Shown here piece by piece: positions 55,049-63,485 of a stretch of 64,000 bases of DNA; the stretch's first letter is position 1, and every line of letters starts with the position of its first letter. Origin of the DNA: Quatrionicoccus australiensis (GTDB taxonomy: Bacteria > Pseudomonadota > Gammaproteobacteria > Burkholderiales > Rhodocyclaceae); contig NZ_JAHBAH010000001.1 of NCBI RefSeq assembly GCF_020510425.1, positions 248,001-312,000 of the forward strand, read 5' to 3'. The translations under genes were made by a program, and so were the position numbers. The notes beneath the pieces are model-generated. The model saw only the letters and a program-made list of their open reading frames with translations, was not told the DNA's origin and searched no databases.

Positions 55049-55803
55049 GCCGGGCGCTGCGCCGCGTCGATCAGGCGGCGCGAGATGCTGATCGGATCCG
55101 GCAGGATGGGCAGCGCATCGGGCGCAAACCACTCTGCCGCTTCGATTTCGGCCGGATCGGGCGTGATTTCGCCGCCCGCGTAATCGGCAAAGAAGGCGAT
55201 CATTAATGAATTGGGAAACGGCCAGGGCTGGCTGGAGAAATAGCGCAGGTTGGTGATCTCGATGCCGACCTCTTCGCGCACCTCGCGCGCGGCGCATTCT
55301 TCGAGCGTCTCGCCCGGTTCGACAAAACCGGCCAGGGCGCTGAACACGCCCGGCTTGAAATGCGGACTGCGCCCGAGCAGCAGCTTGTCGCCGTCGCGCA
55401 CCAGCACCATGATTGCCGGCGACAGGCGCGGATAGGCAAGCAGGCCACAGTGCGGGCAGTGCATCGCCAGTTCGCTGTCCTTCTTTTCGGTCGGCGTGCC
55501 GCACTTGCCGCAGAAGCGGTGGTTGGCCTGCCAGTCGAGCAATTGCGTGGCGCGCCCGGCCAGGGCGAAGATTTCCGGCCCGGCCAGCTGGAAGATGGCG
55601 CGCAGCGGCGTCGGCTCGGCGCCGGGCATTTCCGGCAATTCGGCAAGGTCGACCGCATGGCAGGGCTGGCCGTGCAATTCGCCGACGTAAAGGGCGTTGT
55701 CCGGGTCGCCGAAGGCGCCGGCCGGGCCGAACGGAAAAACCGTATCGACCAGGGTCAACAAGCGATGCTCGGAACGCAGGATCCAGTAACCGGTTTTGCT
55801 CAT
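55045..55803 (-). CDS. nudC: NAD(+) diphosphatase / NAD-capped RNA hydrolase NudC
   Basis: 252 residues with a zinc ribbon CGKCG...CPHCG and a Nudix box GFVEPGETLEECAAREVREEVGIE (catalytic EExxE), followed by the SQPWPFP motif diagnostic of NudC. It hydrolyses NAD(H) and NAD caps on RNA. Its end overlaps the nafY-like gene's end by 4 bases. Confidence 0.95.
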   Translation of the reverse strand: MSKTGYWILRSEHRLLTLVDTVFPFGPAGAFGDPDNALYVGELHGQPCHAVDLAELPEMPGAEPTPLRAIFQLAGPEIFALAGRATQLLDWQANHRFCGKCGTPTEKKDSELAMHCPHCGLLAYPRLSPAIMVLVRDGDKLLLGRSPHFKPGVFSALAGFVEPGETLEECAAREVREEVGIEITNLRYFSSQPWPFPNSLMIAFFADYAGGEITPDPAEIEAAEWFAPDALPILPDPISISRRLIDAAQRPA

Positions 55804-55885
55804 GCTGGGCGTGTGCTGCTGTCAGGAAAGACGCAAGCTTAGCATCCGCCCCGGGCAAAAGCCGTGCGCCACGACCGGCGCGCGG

Positions 55886-55935
55886 CTTTGCCCGCATTTT
55901 TACGGTCGACCGCTACGCCGGTGGCAAAACCACTC
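55886..55935. repeat. GGTCGACC-family intergenic repeat
   Basis: GCATTTTTACGGTCGACCGCT and GGTGGCAAAACCACT (core 55904-55911) between nudC and the thioesterase gene. Confidence 0.7.
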
Positions 55936-56398
55936 AGGCGGCGACGAAGGTATCCGGCATCTGCACCGCGACGATCTCGCCGCGCGCCGTCGCGACGCCC
56001 TCGGCATACACCGTCGCCTCGACCACCACCTTGCGCCCCTTGATTTCCTTGACCCGACCGCGGATTTCCAGCTCCGGGCCGAGCGGCGTCGGCTTCAGGT
56101 AACTGACCTGCAGCGAACCGGTAACGAAACGAAAGGCCGGCAGGCTGTCCATGCTGCGGTTTTCCGCCCGGTACATCGCCGCCGCGGCGGTGCCGGTGCC
56201 GTGGCAATCGATCAGCGAGGCAAGCAGGCCGCCATAGACGAAACCGGGGATGGCCGTGTGTTCCGGGCGCGGCTGGAAATGCGTGACCGTTTCGTCGCCC
56301 TCCCAGAAAGTCTTGATCCGGTGGCCGTCCGCGTTGTTGCGGCCGCAGCCGTAGCAGTGCGCGAGATTCTCCGGGTAATAGTCCTGAAAGGCCTGCAT
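55934..56398 (-). CDS. PaaI family hotdog-fold thioesterase
   Basis: 154 residues: CYGCGRNNADGHRIK near the start, PGFVYGGLLASLIDCHGTGTAAA (hotdog helix with catalytic Asp-type residue), LQVSYLKPTPLGPELEIRGRV. It probably hydrolyses acyl-CoA; the substrate is unknown. AAGGAGACAAGC is a good SD for ATG 56398. Confidence 0.9.
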   Translation of the reverse strand: MQAFQDYYPENLAHCYGCGRNNADGHRIKTFWEGDETVTHFQPRPEHTAIPGFVYGGLLASLIDCHGTGTAAAAMYRAENRSMDSLPAFRFVTGSLQVSYLKPTPLGPELEIRGRVKEIKGRKVVVEATVYAEGVATARGEIVAVQMPDTFVAA

Positions 56399-56481
56399 GC
56401 TTGTCTCCTTGTTGTTTAAGCAAGGCGCATCCTAGGCGATGCCGGCCGGCGGCGACCACTGCGCCCGCCGACAACAAGCAT

Positions 56482-56538
56482 GCAAATTCGGCCTATTTTT
56501 GCGGTTGACCGGTCGACGCCGCAAATAGGCCGATTTGC
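56482..56538. repeat. Long hairpin form of the GGTCGACC repeat
   Basis: The outer stem GCAAATTCGGCCTATTT pairs with AAATAGGCCGATTTGC around GGTTGACCGGTCGAC. It lies between the thioesterase and the MFS gene end, and probably terminates the MFS transcript. Confidence 0.75.
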
Positions 56539-56545
56539 CCGCGGG

Positions 56546-57757
56546 TCAAGGCTTATGCCCGTGCATCACGATACGCCCGACATACCAGATCGCCACCAGA
56601 TTGGCGCCGACCGCCAGGTAACCGGCAAACGGATAACCGACGACATGGCCATCGGCGTCGAGCGCAATCATGTAGCCGGCCAGCGTCGTCGCCAGGCCCA
56701 TCGCCAGCGACTGCACGGTGCCGTTGAGCGACATGAAGGTGCCACGCAACTTCGGCTGCGCCGCCGAGGTGATGACCGCCATGGCCGGGATCATGCGCCC
56801 CGAGATCAGCACGAAAAAGCTGGTCGAGCAGATCAGCCAGCCCCACAGCGGCAGGCGGCCGACATGGGTAAGGACGAGCAGCGGCACGATGGTAATCAGC
56901 GCCACCCAGCGATAGGCTTCGACCTTGCCATGCCGGTCGGCCCACTGGCCGATCAGGCGCGCGCTGATGAAGGTCGCAAAACCGCCGGCGAGATAGACGA
57001 AGGGAATATCGTGCGGGTCGATGCCGACATTATTGACCGCGTAAACCGTGATGTAGGGAATCACCGTGAAGCCGGAAAACACCAGCAGCGCCGAGAACAG
57101 CAAGGCATGCCGGTGATTGGCTTCGCCGAGCACGCTGAAGGTCGCCGAGAGCAGGTGCGCCCGCTTCTCTTCGCTCAGGTGATGCCGCAGCTCGGGCAGG
57201 AAGCGCAGGCCGACTACGATAAACAACACGCTGGTCGCGGCGATCAGGATGAACGGCGTCTGCCAGCCGAAATGATTGGCCAGCCACAGGGAGAGCGGCA
57301 CGCCGGCAATGGTCGACAGCGAGAAGGCACTGGCGATCAGGCCGCTCGCCCGCGCCCGCCGCGAGAACGGAATCACGTCGCCAACCATGGTCTGCACCAG
57401 CGCGCCCATGATGCCGCCGAACACGCCGGCCAGGCCACGCGCCAGCAGGAGCATGGAAAAGCCCGGCGCCAGCGCACAGGCCAGCGTCGCCAGCGCAAAC
57501 AGCGCAAAGCAGACGAGCAGCATGCGCTTGCGCTCGAAGAGATCGACAAAGGTCGCCGCCAGCACACCGGAAATCGCCGCGCTGAAACTGTAGGAGGCGA
57601 CCAGCAGGCCGAACTCGTGCGTCCCGATGCCGAACGCCGCCATCAGAATCGGCCCGAGCGGCATCATGATCATGAAATCGAGGATGTGGCTGAACTGGAC
57701 GCCAGCCAGGGTCAGCAGGAAGAAACGTTCGGTACGCGGGGCGAGCTCGGTGGTCAT
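56546..57757 (-). CDS. MFS transporter, drug efflux type
   Basis: From ATG 57757, 403 residues with 12 TM segments. DFMIMMPLGPILMAAFGI and LFERKRMLLVCFALFALATLA match loop 2-3, and an antiporter-like ARGLAGVFGGIMGALVQTMVGDVIP helix 5 follows. DHA1-type efflux proteins have this layout. It is adjacent to a holin-like membrane protein. Substrate not known. The upstream frame to 58189 is spurious. Confidence 0.88.
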   Translation of the reverse strand: MTTELAPRTERFFLLTLAGVQFSHILDFMIMMPLGPILMAAFGIGTHEFGLLVASYSFSAAISGVLAATFVDLFERKRMLLVCFALFALATLACALAPGFSMLLLARGLAGVFGGIMGALVQTMVGDVIPFSRRARASGLIASAFSLSTIAGVPLSLWLANHFGWQTPFILIAATSVLFIVVGLRFLPELRHHLSEEKRAHLLSATFSVLGEANHRHALLFSALLVFSGFTVIPYITVYAVNNVGIDPHDIPFVYLAGGFATFISARLIGQWADRHGKVEAYRWVALITIVPLLVLTHVGRLPLWGWLICSTSFFVLISGRMIPAMAVITSAAQPKLRGTFMSLNGTVQSLAMGLATTLAGYMIALDADGHVVGYPFAGYLAVGANLVAIWYVGRIVMHGHKP

Positions 57758-57840
57758 GGATCGTGCAGCAACTGTTCGCCAAGGGCGGCCGGCAAGGATA
57801 CGCGTCCCGACGGCCCGGCGGTAGCTTTCCCCGGCAAAAG

Positions 57841-58245
57841 CTACATCGAGATGGTCGGCCCGCTCGCCGGCAGGCGATAGATGGTCAGATCGGCATCCGG
57901 CACCAACCCGCCGAGCAGCATGCTCATCAGCGCAATGAACAGGCTGGCAAAAAACGCCGTCCAGAAGCCGGAGATTTTGAAGCCATCGACCAGGCGCGCC
58001 ACCAGCAGCAACATCAGCGCATTGATCACGAGCAGGAAGAAACCCAGGGTCAGGAAAGTCAGCGGCAGGGTCAGCACGATCAGCAAGGGGCGCAGCACTG
58101 CGTTGGCAAAACCGAGCAGCAGCGCCGAAACCAGCAGCGTGCCGGTACTGGCAAAGCGGATGCCGCTGAACACATGACTGGCCACCCACAACGACAAGGC
58201 GATGATGCCCCAGTGAATGAAGAAGGCGGTCAGATTGGCGAGCAT
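57841..58245 (-). CDS. Phage holin family 4 / YvlD-like membrane protein
   Basis: From ATG 58245, 134 residues with four TM helices: LTAFFIHWGIIALSLWVASHV, LLVSALLLGFANAVLRPLLIVLTLPLTFLT, FFLLVINALMLLLVARLVDG, FWTAFFASLFIALMSMLLGGLV. The ANAVLRPLLxxLTLPxTxLTLG motif is characteristic of the Phage_holin_4_2 family, chromosomal proteins of unknown function. Confidence 0.88.
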   Translation of the reverse strand: MLANLTAFFIHWGIIALSLWVASHVFSGIRFASTGTLLVSALLLGFANAVLRPLLIVLTLPLTFLTLGFFLLVINALMLLLVARLVDGFKISGFWTAFFASLFIALMSMLLGGLVPDADLTIYRLPASGPTISM

Positions 58246-58440
58246 GCTAATTCCTCGAATGAACTGAACGGGAATTATCGGCCATCCAGGCCAAAGCAGG
58301 AAACGCCAGCCCCTTGCCCGACACTTTCCGCGCGCCTCCGAGCAGTCGACCAGCCCGCCCAACGCCCACCGGAGCATGGAAGACGGGCACACGCCAAGAC
58401 GCCGGCAGCCCGATAATTAATCATTGCAAAAGAATTACAA
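58246..58440. other. Intergenic stretch, degenerate repeat
   Basis: No gene seen. CAGTCGACCAG at 58343-58353 may be a decayed GGTCGACC repeat. Confidence 0.4.
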
Positions 58441-58448
58441 GTTTATGT

Positions 58449-58460
58449 TGCACTGCAGCA
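58449..58460. promoter_or_regulatory. TGC-N3-GCA inverted repeat and small RNA promoter candidate
   Basis: TGCACTGCAGCA overlaps TTGCAC, a possible -35 that is 16 bases from CACAAT, a weak -10. The TGC-N3-GCA core is shared with the phasin and frd upstream sites. Confidence 0.35.
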
Positions 58461-58477
58461 AATCTGTGCCACAATGG

Positions 58478-58538
58478 ACCTGTCTCCTCCATTCCAAAAA
58501 ATGGATTTATGCCCGCCTAGTGCGGGCATTTTTTTCGC
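58478..58538 (+). ncRNA. Candidate small RNA with anti-SD-like C/U-rich segment
   Basis: A weak promoter candidate is followed by ACCTGTCTCCTCCATTCC (possible anti-Shine-Dalgarno), a hairpin TCCATT/AATGGA, and a rho-independent terminator (GCCCGC/GCGGGC then seven T). No ORF fits. Transcript borders are inferred. Confidence 0.4.
58508..58537 (+). terminator. Rho-independent terminator
   Basis: Hairpin TGCCCGC/GCGGGCA followed by TTTTTTT. Confidence 0.8.
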
Positions 58539-58642
58539 CGGAAAATTGCCCGGAAAGCCAGGCCAGCCGGCCCGAAGCGGGCCACACGACGGATCGCTCG
58601 CAGCGGCAACTCCGCCACCCTGCCAGAAACGACAGACGAAAA

Positions 58643-58673
58643 AGAAGCCCGTCTAATGCGGGCTTTCCTTTAC
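58643..58673 (+). terminator. Second, similar terminator-like hairpin
   Basis: AAGCCCG/CGGGCTT with loop TCTAATG, then TCCTTTACTT; resembles the hairpin at 58508. The bases between them hold no clear gene. Confidence 0.5.
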
Positions 58674-58757
58674 TTACCTACTTAGTCTCCTCCACCCGAA
58701 TCACGCTTAACCGGGAGGACGCTGGCGTCCAGTGAGGACGGATTATCCATAGTTGAA

Positions 58758-59096
58758 TCAGTTTTGTATAGATAAATTTTGGGGCATGGCGTGCGTGCGG
58801 CACTTCTTGCAGCGGATGCCGAGGTGGCCCAGATCGGGACAGGGTTTCGTCCAGTCCGACATCACGTCGGGCAACGCGGCGGCCAGCCAGGCAAACTCAC
58901 TGACGTCGAAGAAATTGCCCAGCCCGATCCAGCGCAATGCCTTCAGCTTGCCGAGCGGGCGCAAGCAGCCAGCCGCAACATGGATCGCACCGAGGAGCAG
59001 CCAGCGCAGCCGGGGCCCGGCCTGCCTGTCCTGCTCCTGCGCGGCAAGCAAGACCTCCTGAAGCTGCTTGCGAAACTCATCCAGCGACAAACTCAC
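58758..59096 (-). CDS. Hypothetical protein with C-terminal CxxC
   Basis: From GTG 59096 (GGGAG five bases upstream), 112 residues: LDEFRKQLQEVLLAAQEQDR, then a hydrophobic helix WLLLGAIHVAAGCL, WIGLGNFFDVSEFAWLAAAL and a tail CPDLGHLGIRCKKCRTHAM with three cysteines that may bind metal. No family recognised. The plus-strand frame over it looks like a shadow. Confidence 0.5.
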   Translation of the reverse strand: MSLSLDEFRKQLQEVLLAAQEQDRQAGPRLRWLLLGAIHVAAGCLRPLGKLKALRWIGLGNFFDVSEFAWLAAALPDVMSDWTKPCPDLGHLGIRCKKCRTHAMPQNLSIQN

Positions 59097-59407
59097 GCAA
59101 TCTCCCGGTTCATTTGATGCTGCAGCCCCCGGAAAATACCGCATCGCCACACGCTACGCACCAGCCACATGAACGGCAACAGCTATGAAAGCCGACAGCC
59201 ACCGAGGCTTGACGCTCCATTGCCCCACCCCATAACATGCGCCTGCGATAATTTGTGCCGTTTTCATAAAACACCGGGAGCGACGATCCGCCATGCAATC
59301 TCAACGGATTTCGATATTCGTCCTTTTCCGGCACAACGCTATCGATATTGCCTGGATGAAACATCAATCCACACGCGAAACCAGAAGGCCTCTCAGGAAA
59401 CAATGAA
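59097..59407. other. Intergenic stretch before the lipoprotein gene
   Basis: No gene is seen in these 311 bases. CAGGAAACA just before 59408 serves as ribosome site for the following gene. No clear promoter. Confidence 0.4.
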
Positions 59408-59983
59408 ATGAAAACCGTATTTTCAGTTGTGGCGCTAGTAGCCGCACTGGCCGGCTGCGCCAGCCAACCGTCCTCAACGGCCAGCGAAGCGGCTGCACCG
59501 GCCCAGAAAGGCGCCTGCATGACCAACTTTGCTACCGAAGGCGGCTTTTGGACTGGCCAGCGTCACAGCACCTACGAGGTATTTCAGAAGAAATCACCGG
59601 CCGCCGCCTTTGACACCCTGCTTCAGACCGTTGCAACGAATGGGTATCAAATCGTGACCAGCAGCAAAGAATCCGGCCTGATCAGCGCCAACCAGACCGT
59701 AAGCTACGGCAAGGGGAAAACGGTACCGATCAATGTCGTCATCAAGAAACTTTCTGCCTCGGAAATCCGTGTTGATGTCTCATTGGCGCTATCCGGTGGC
59801 GTTTCTGCGCCGATCGACAGCGTGCAAGGCGAATTCTGCAAGTTCATGGATGCTGTCCGTCAAACCCCCAACGTGAACGATCCTGCTGCGCAACAAGGCG
59901 CGCAGTCTTCCGGCGAGACGGCCGGTAGCGCAAAAAAGACGGCAACGTCAAAGAAGGCAAAAAAGAAAACGACCAGCCAGTAG
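59408..59983 (+). CDS. Lipoprotein with Lys-rich tail
   Basis: 191 residues. Lipobox LAGC after MKTVFSVVALVAALAGC gives a lipidated Cys17. The middle domain (SPAAAFDTLLQTVATNGYQIVTSSKESGLISANQTVSYGKGK split across about 63-105) resembles the general fold of small outer-membrane lipoproteins such as DUF4410-like or YajG-like ones. The C-terminus is a Lys/Ala/Thr-rich tail (AKKTATSKKAKKKTTSQ) that may touch peptidoglycan or polyanions. A strong terminator follows. Confidence 0.75.
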   Translation: MKTVFSVVALVAALAGCASQPSSTASEAAAPAQKGACMTNFATEGGFWTGQRHSTYEVFQKKSPAAAFDTLLQTVATNGYQIVTSSKESGLISANQTVSYGKGKTVPINVVIKKLSASEIRVDVSLALSGGVSAPIDSVQGEFCKFMDAVRQTPNVNDPAAQQGAQSSGETAGSAKKTATSKKAKKKTTSQ

Positions 59984-59991
59984 GTTTCCCG

Positions 59992-60025
59992 AACATCGCC
60001 CCCGACATGGGGGCGATGTCTTTCT
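59992..60025 (+). terminator. Terminator after the lipoprotein gene
   Basis: Hairpin ACATCGCCCCC/GGGGGCGATGT followed by CTTTCT. Confidence 0.75.
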
Positions 60026-60210
60026 GGTTCAGCGACACTCCCGGCAGCCTGACCGGCCAAAACATGGCGGCCCCGACAGTTTCATTTCCGACTGTTTATT
60101 ACCGTGTGATTCACAGTTCAACCCAGCCCCCGCCGCAGCGCCCGGATTTTGCTCCACAACACCGCTGATCGCCATCACCTGCATGCAACACTCCAGCCAG
60201 TCCGGGCGAT

Positions 60211-60261
60211 TCTGCAATCGCTCGATGGCGCGTCGAGGTCGTTGGCAATCGCTTCGCCGTA
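60211..60261. repeat. Direct repeat left of yjjJ
   Basis: TTCTGCAA...CGATGGCGC-TCGA-GTCGTTGGCAATCGCTTCG matches 62062-62111 with few differences. Together they bracket the yjjJ gene. Confidence 0.7.
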
Positions 60262-60357
60262 GGCACCCCGGGCCTTGCGCTGCGCACGAATACGGACGCC
60301 GAGCGCGACAAGCTGCTCGGCAACGACAGTGGGGTTTACTGGGGCTTTGGCCGGCAT
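60211..60357 (-). pseudogene. Broken XRE-type antitoxin-like reading frame
   Basis: On the minus strand from ATG 60357 the frame reads MPAKAPVNPTVVAEQLVALG then VRIRAQRKARG, the typical first helix of an XRE/HipB regulator. It then loses the HTH pattern at GAYGEAIANDLDAPS, which lies in the direct repeat. It appears to be the 5' end of an antitoxin gene cut by repeat-associated rearrangement. It is divergent from yjjJ. Confidence 0.5.
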
Positions 60358-60485
60358 TGTGTTTCTCGTATTAGGCAATCATTAACATTCGCCAATATTG
60401 AGAAACACTTTTTATTATCAACTCCCCGAAGGATCATCTCCACATAACGCGAAAATCAGGCCTCGGCAGTTCAGAGCAAATTACG

Positions 60486-60524
60486 CTGTTTTTAGCGGTC
60501 GACCGTTGAACACAGGCAAAAACC
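60486..60524. repeat. GGTCGACC-family intergenic repeat
   Basis: CTGTTTTTAGCGGTCGACCGTT and CAGGCAAAAACC (core 60497-60504), upstream of yjjJ. Confidence 0.75.
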
Positions 60525-60656
60525 AGGCTCAGCTGTGAAAACAGCTTGCACGGCTGGCGCCCAGCGTTTCTCAATGGCCGCATCGCTGCCGCTGCAATAG
60601 CCAAGCCGCCGCAACAAGACTATGATCAGTTCAACAATCTATTCATGAATGAATTC

Positions 60657-62021
60657 ATGTCAGCACCAGATCACTCGCTAAGCATTCGTACATTGCTTTC
60701 GTCCGGCCCGCTCACCGCTCGCCAGTTGACCGAAAAAATGGGCGTCAGCCAGGCCACGCTGTCCCGTGCCATGCAGTCGCTGGGCGATCAGGTCATCCGT
60801 TTCGGCCCGTATCGATCTATTCACTACGCACTGCATCGGCCCCTGCTCGCCATGCCGGATGTTGCCATCTATCGCGTCACGCCGGCCGGCCAGGTCGAGG
60901 CGCTCGGGCGGCTCAGCCCGGTGCAGCCCACCGGCTACGTGATGACCAACAGCGACGGCAGCACCAGCCACAGCGAAGGCTTTCCCTGGTGGCTGGACGA
61001 CATGCGCCCGCAGGGCTTTCTCGGCCGCGCCTTTGTTGCAGCCCAGGCGGAAACGCTCGGCCTGCCGCCCCGTCTCGGCGACTGGCAGGAAGAACACATC
61101 CTGCGCGCCCTGCTCAGCCAACCGGGCAGCGACGCCATCGGCAATTTGATTGTCGGTGACGCCGGGCGCGAACACTTCATCCAGCGCCCAGCGCCGGTCG
61201 CGCTGCCGGGCACCGGACTTGCCGCCGCCTACGCCGAACGCGCCCGGCAAGCGCTGAGCGGTGAAACCCCGGCCTCCTCGGCCGGCGGCGAGCAACCCAA
61301 GTTCGGCACCTATGCCGAAACGGCCAGCGGCCCGCGCCATGTGCTCGTCAAGTTTTCACTCGCTGCCGCAGAAGGCGCCGACAACCCCGTCGCCCAACGC
61401 TGGCGCGACCTGTTGCTGGCCGAGCACCACGCCTTGACACTGCTGCGCGAAAACGCCATCGCCGCCGTCGCCACATGCATCCTCGACCACGGCCGACAAC
61501 GCTTTCTCGAAGTCGAGCGTTTCGACCGCATCGGCCCGCACGGCCGGCGCGGCCTCATTTCGCTCAGCGCCATGGACGCCGAATTCATCGGCCTCGGCCG
61601 TGGCGGCTGGCCGACTATGACCGCCCGCCTGCTTGCCGAGCGTCACATCACCCGCGACGCACATGCGGCCGCCTGCCTGCTGTACGCCTTCGGCACGCTG
61701 ATCGGCAACACCGACATGCACCCCGGCAACCTCTCCTTCGTCACCGACAGTGGCCGCCCCTACAAACTGGCGCCGGCCTACGACATGCTGCCCATGACCT
61801 TCGCCCCGCGCAGCAGTGGCGAACTCCCCGCCACGCTACCGGCGGCCGGCTTCGACAGCCAGATCAGCAGCGCCCAGTGGCGCCAGGCACTGGCGCTGGC
61901 ACAGGCTTATCTGGAACGCCTGCACGAGGAAGCGGGATTCACTGCCGGATTTGGCGAATGCCTCGCCGCACTGGACAGGCACTTGCAGACGGCAGCTGAG
62001 CGGATTGGGCGGCTGGCATAG
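60657..62021 (+). CDS. yjjJ: HipA-like serine/threonine kinase YjjJ
   Basis: From ATG 60657, 454 residues (ATG 60645 also possible; neither has a strong SD). An N-terminal winged HTH (LTARQLTEKMGVSQATLSRAMQSLG) is fused to a HipA-type kinase: KFGTYAETASGPRHVLVKFS (ATP region), LFGTLIGNTDMHPGNLSFV with catalytic Asp and Asn, and APAYDMLPM with metal Asp. YjjJ proteins are HipA-family toxins with their own DNA-binding domain and no separate HipB. The palindromic ATTCATGAAT and TGAATTCA at the start may be its operator. Confidence 0.88.
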   Translation: MSAPDHSLSIRTLLSSGPLTARQLTEKMGVSQATLSRAMQSLGDQVIRFGPYRSIHYALHRPLLAMPDVAIYRVTPAGQVEALGRLSPVQPTGYVMTNSDGSTSHSEGFPWWLDDMRPQGFLGRAFVAAQAETLGLPPRLGDWQEEHILRALLSQPGSDAIGNLIVGDAGREHFIQRPAPVALPGTGLAAAYAERARQALSGETPASSAGGEQPKFGTYAETASGPRHVLVKFSLAAAEGADNPVAQRWRDLLLAEHHALTLLRENAIAAVATCILDHGRQRFLEVERFDRIGPHGRRGLISLSAMDAEFIGLGRGGWPTMTARLLAERHITRDAHAAACLLYAFGTLIGNTDMHPGNLSFVTDSGRPYKLAPAYDMLPMTFAPRSSGELPATLPAAGFDSQISSAQWRQALALAQAYLERLHEEAGFTAGFGECLAALDRHLQTAAERIGRLA

Positions 62022-62061
62022 CTGCCCGTACGCAGCCCCCAGGCTGCCCGATTTCCGCCCC

Positions 62062-62111
62062 TTCTGCAAAGACCCGATGGCGCATCGAAGTCGTTGGCAA
62101 TCGCTTCGGCG
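62062..62111. repeat. Direct repeat right of yjjJ
   Basis: The second copy of the roughly 50-bp repeat at 60211-60261, in the same orientation, 41 bases after the yjjJ stop. Confidence 0.7.
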
Positions 62112-62237
62112 CAGAGCCGCTGCGCAATTCCTGAGCACGAACGCAGCCACGCAGGAGAAATCAATTCGCGGCGCGCGGAACTCCATGGCGAACCGGCTGC
62201 CTTAAGCCCGTCCATTAACGGAAGCAAGTCATCCCCC

Positions 62238-62630
62238 ATGAAAACAGTGATCAGAGCCTTCTTCAAAACCCTGCGGATCGTCATCGGCCCCTTCATGCTG
62301 CTCGGCGAGTTCGTCACCCGGCCCAAGGGGCTAGTGCGTCCCGCCGCAAGCCAGGCCGAGGTCGACCAGCAGTGCGCCAGCCTCGTCCTTTACCAGTACA
62401 AGACCTGCCCGTTTTGCATCAAGGTACGCCAGGAAATGCGGCGTCTCGCCCTCAAGGTAGAACGGCTAGATGCGCAACACCCCGGAACCCACCGCGAGGC
62501 GCTGATCAGCGGCGGCGGCAAGGCCAAGGTGCCCTGCCTGAAAATCACCGACCCGGCCGGCAATACGCAGTGGCTCTACGAATCCGGCGAGATCATCAAG
62601 TACCTGCGCAGTCGTTTCGCCAGCGCCTGA
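62238..62630 (+). CDS. Glutaredoxin-like protein, membrane-associated
   Basis: From ATG 62238, 130 residues. An N-terminal hydrophobic/basic helix (RAFFKTLRIVIGPFMLLGEFV) precedes a glutaredoxin domain with dithiol motif CPFC (YQYKTCPFCIKVRQEM), cis-Pro region KVPCLKI and ESGEIIKYLRSRF. It probably reduces disulfides near the membrane with glutathione. The frame is open upstream through the direct repeat but that part is noncoding. Confidence 0.9.
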   Translation: MKTVIRAFFKTLRIVIGPFMLLGEFVTRPKGLVRPAASQAEVDQQCASLVLYQYKTCPFCIKVRQEMRRLALKVERLDAQHPGTHREALISGGGKAKVPCLKITDPAGNTQWLYESGEIIKYLRSRFASA

Positions 62631-62669
62631 AGCCCCCGGCCGAGAGGGAACGGCCGGCCCTTGGTTTGT

Positions 62670-62712
62670 GCCGGCAATTTGCACCTTTTTCACCGGTCGA
62701 CCGCCTGAGAGC
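62670..62712. repeat. GGTCGACC-family intergenic repeat
   Basis: CAATTTGCACCTTTTTCACCGGTCGACCGCCTG-type copy (core 62695-62702) between convergent glutaredoxin and reductase genes; the right arm is poorly preserved. Confidence 0.55.
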
Positions 62713-62801
62713 CAGAACGAGCGAGCGAATCTGCCTCGCGGCGGGCGCAGGAAAAGCTGCGTTCAGACCGCCCCGCCGCAGCGCACGAACCCAGGCCCGC
62801 G

Positions 62802-63395
62802 TTACGACCAGCGCGCCAACGCCCTTTCAATCCGCGAGGAAAAGCGCCGAACCTGAGCCGAATCGAGCTTCTCCGCCTGATACAGCGACAGCATCCCGAA
62901 GCGGCAAGCCGGCGCGCAAGTGCCCAGCAACGCCGTTTTCAGGATGCGCCTGACCGGCTGCCACAGCAGCAGGCGATCCACCCACCACGGCGACCCGAGC
63001 GAAGTGATCGCCAGCGCGTGCTTCAGATTGAGCAGGCGCGGCCGAATCGGCCCCAGATCGCTGGCATGATCGTAAGCCACCCCAGGCCCCCAGACCCGGT
63101 CAAACCAGCCCTTCAAGATTGCCGGAAAACCGAACCACCAGGTCGGAAAAACCAGCACCAAAGCCTCAGCGGCGAGCAAGCGCTCAACCTGCCCGGCGAT
63201 GGCAGAAGCATCGAAAGGCAAACGGTAATAACTCTGCCGCTCGGCCTCGGTCAGCACCGGAGAAAACCCGGCGTCGTAAAGGTTCTCGACCACGACCTCG
63301 TGACCGGCGGCGGTCAGTGATTTGATGGCGACCTGTGCCAGGGCTTGGGTCAGGCTGTCGGGGAGAGGGTGAGCGATGACGACTAGGGTCTTCAT
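62802..63395 (-). CDS. NAD(P)H oxidoreductase, flavodoxin-like fold (KefF/MdaB type)
   Basis: 197 residues: MKTLVVIAHPLPDSLTQALA, a FMN/FAD phosphate loop, VFPTWWFGFPAILKGWFDRVW (diagnostic of the NQO/KefF group) and LGSPWWVDRL. It reduces quinones or azo compounds with two electrons from NAD(P)H. No kefC is adjacent, so a quinone reductase is likely. Confidence 0.9.
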   Translation of the reverse strand: MKTLVVIAHPLPDSLTQALAQVAIKSLTAAGHEVVVENLYDAGFSPVLTEAERQSYYRLPFDASAIAGQVERLLAAEALVLVFPTWWFGFPAILKGWFDRVWGPGVAYDHASDLGPIRPRLLNLKHALAITSLGSPWWVDRLLLWQPVRRILKTALLGTCAPACRFGMLSLYQAEKLDSAQVRRFSSRIERALARWS

Positions 63396-63485
63396 GGGGA
63401 ATGTCTAAAACCGAGCAACTGTTGAGAAGCAGAATATGCCGCATCGCCGCAAGCATCGCACCAGAAACACGAGCGGCTCCCCCGC

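Noticed and set aside
58779..59117. Plus-strand frame of 112 codons opposite the hypothetical gene at 58758
   Set aside because: Gln/Arg-rich composition typical of antisense shadows; the minus frame has a clear SD and better protein character.
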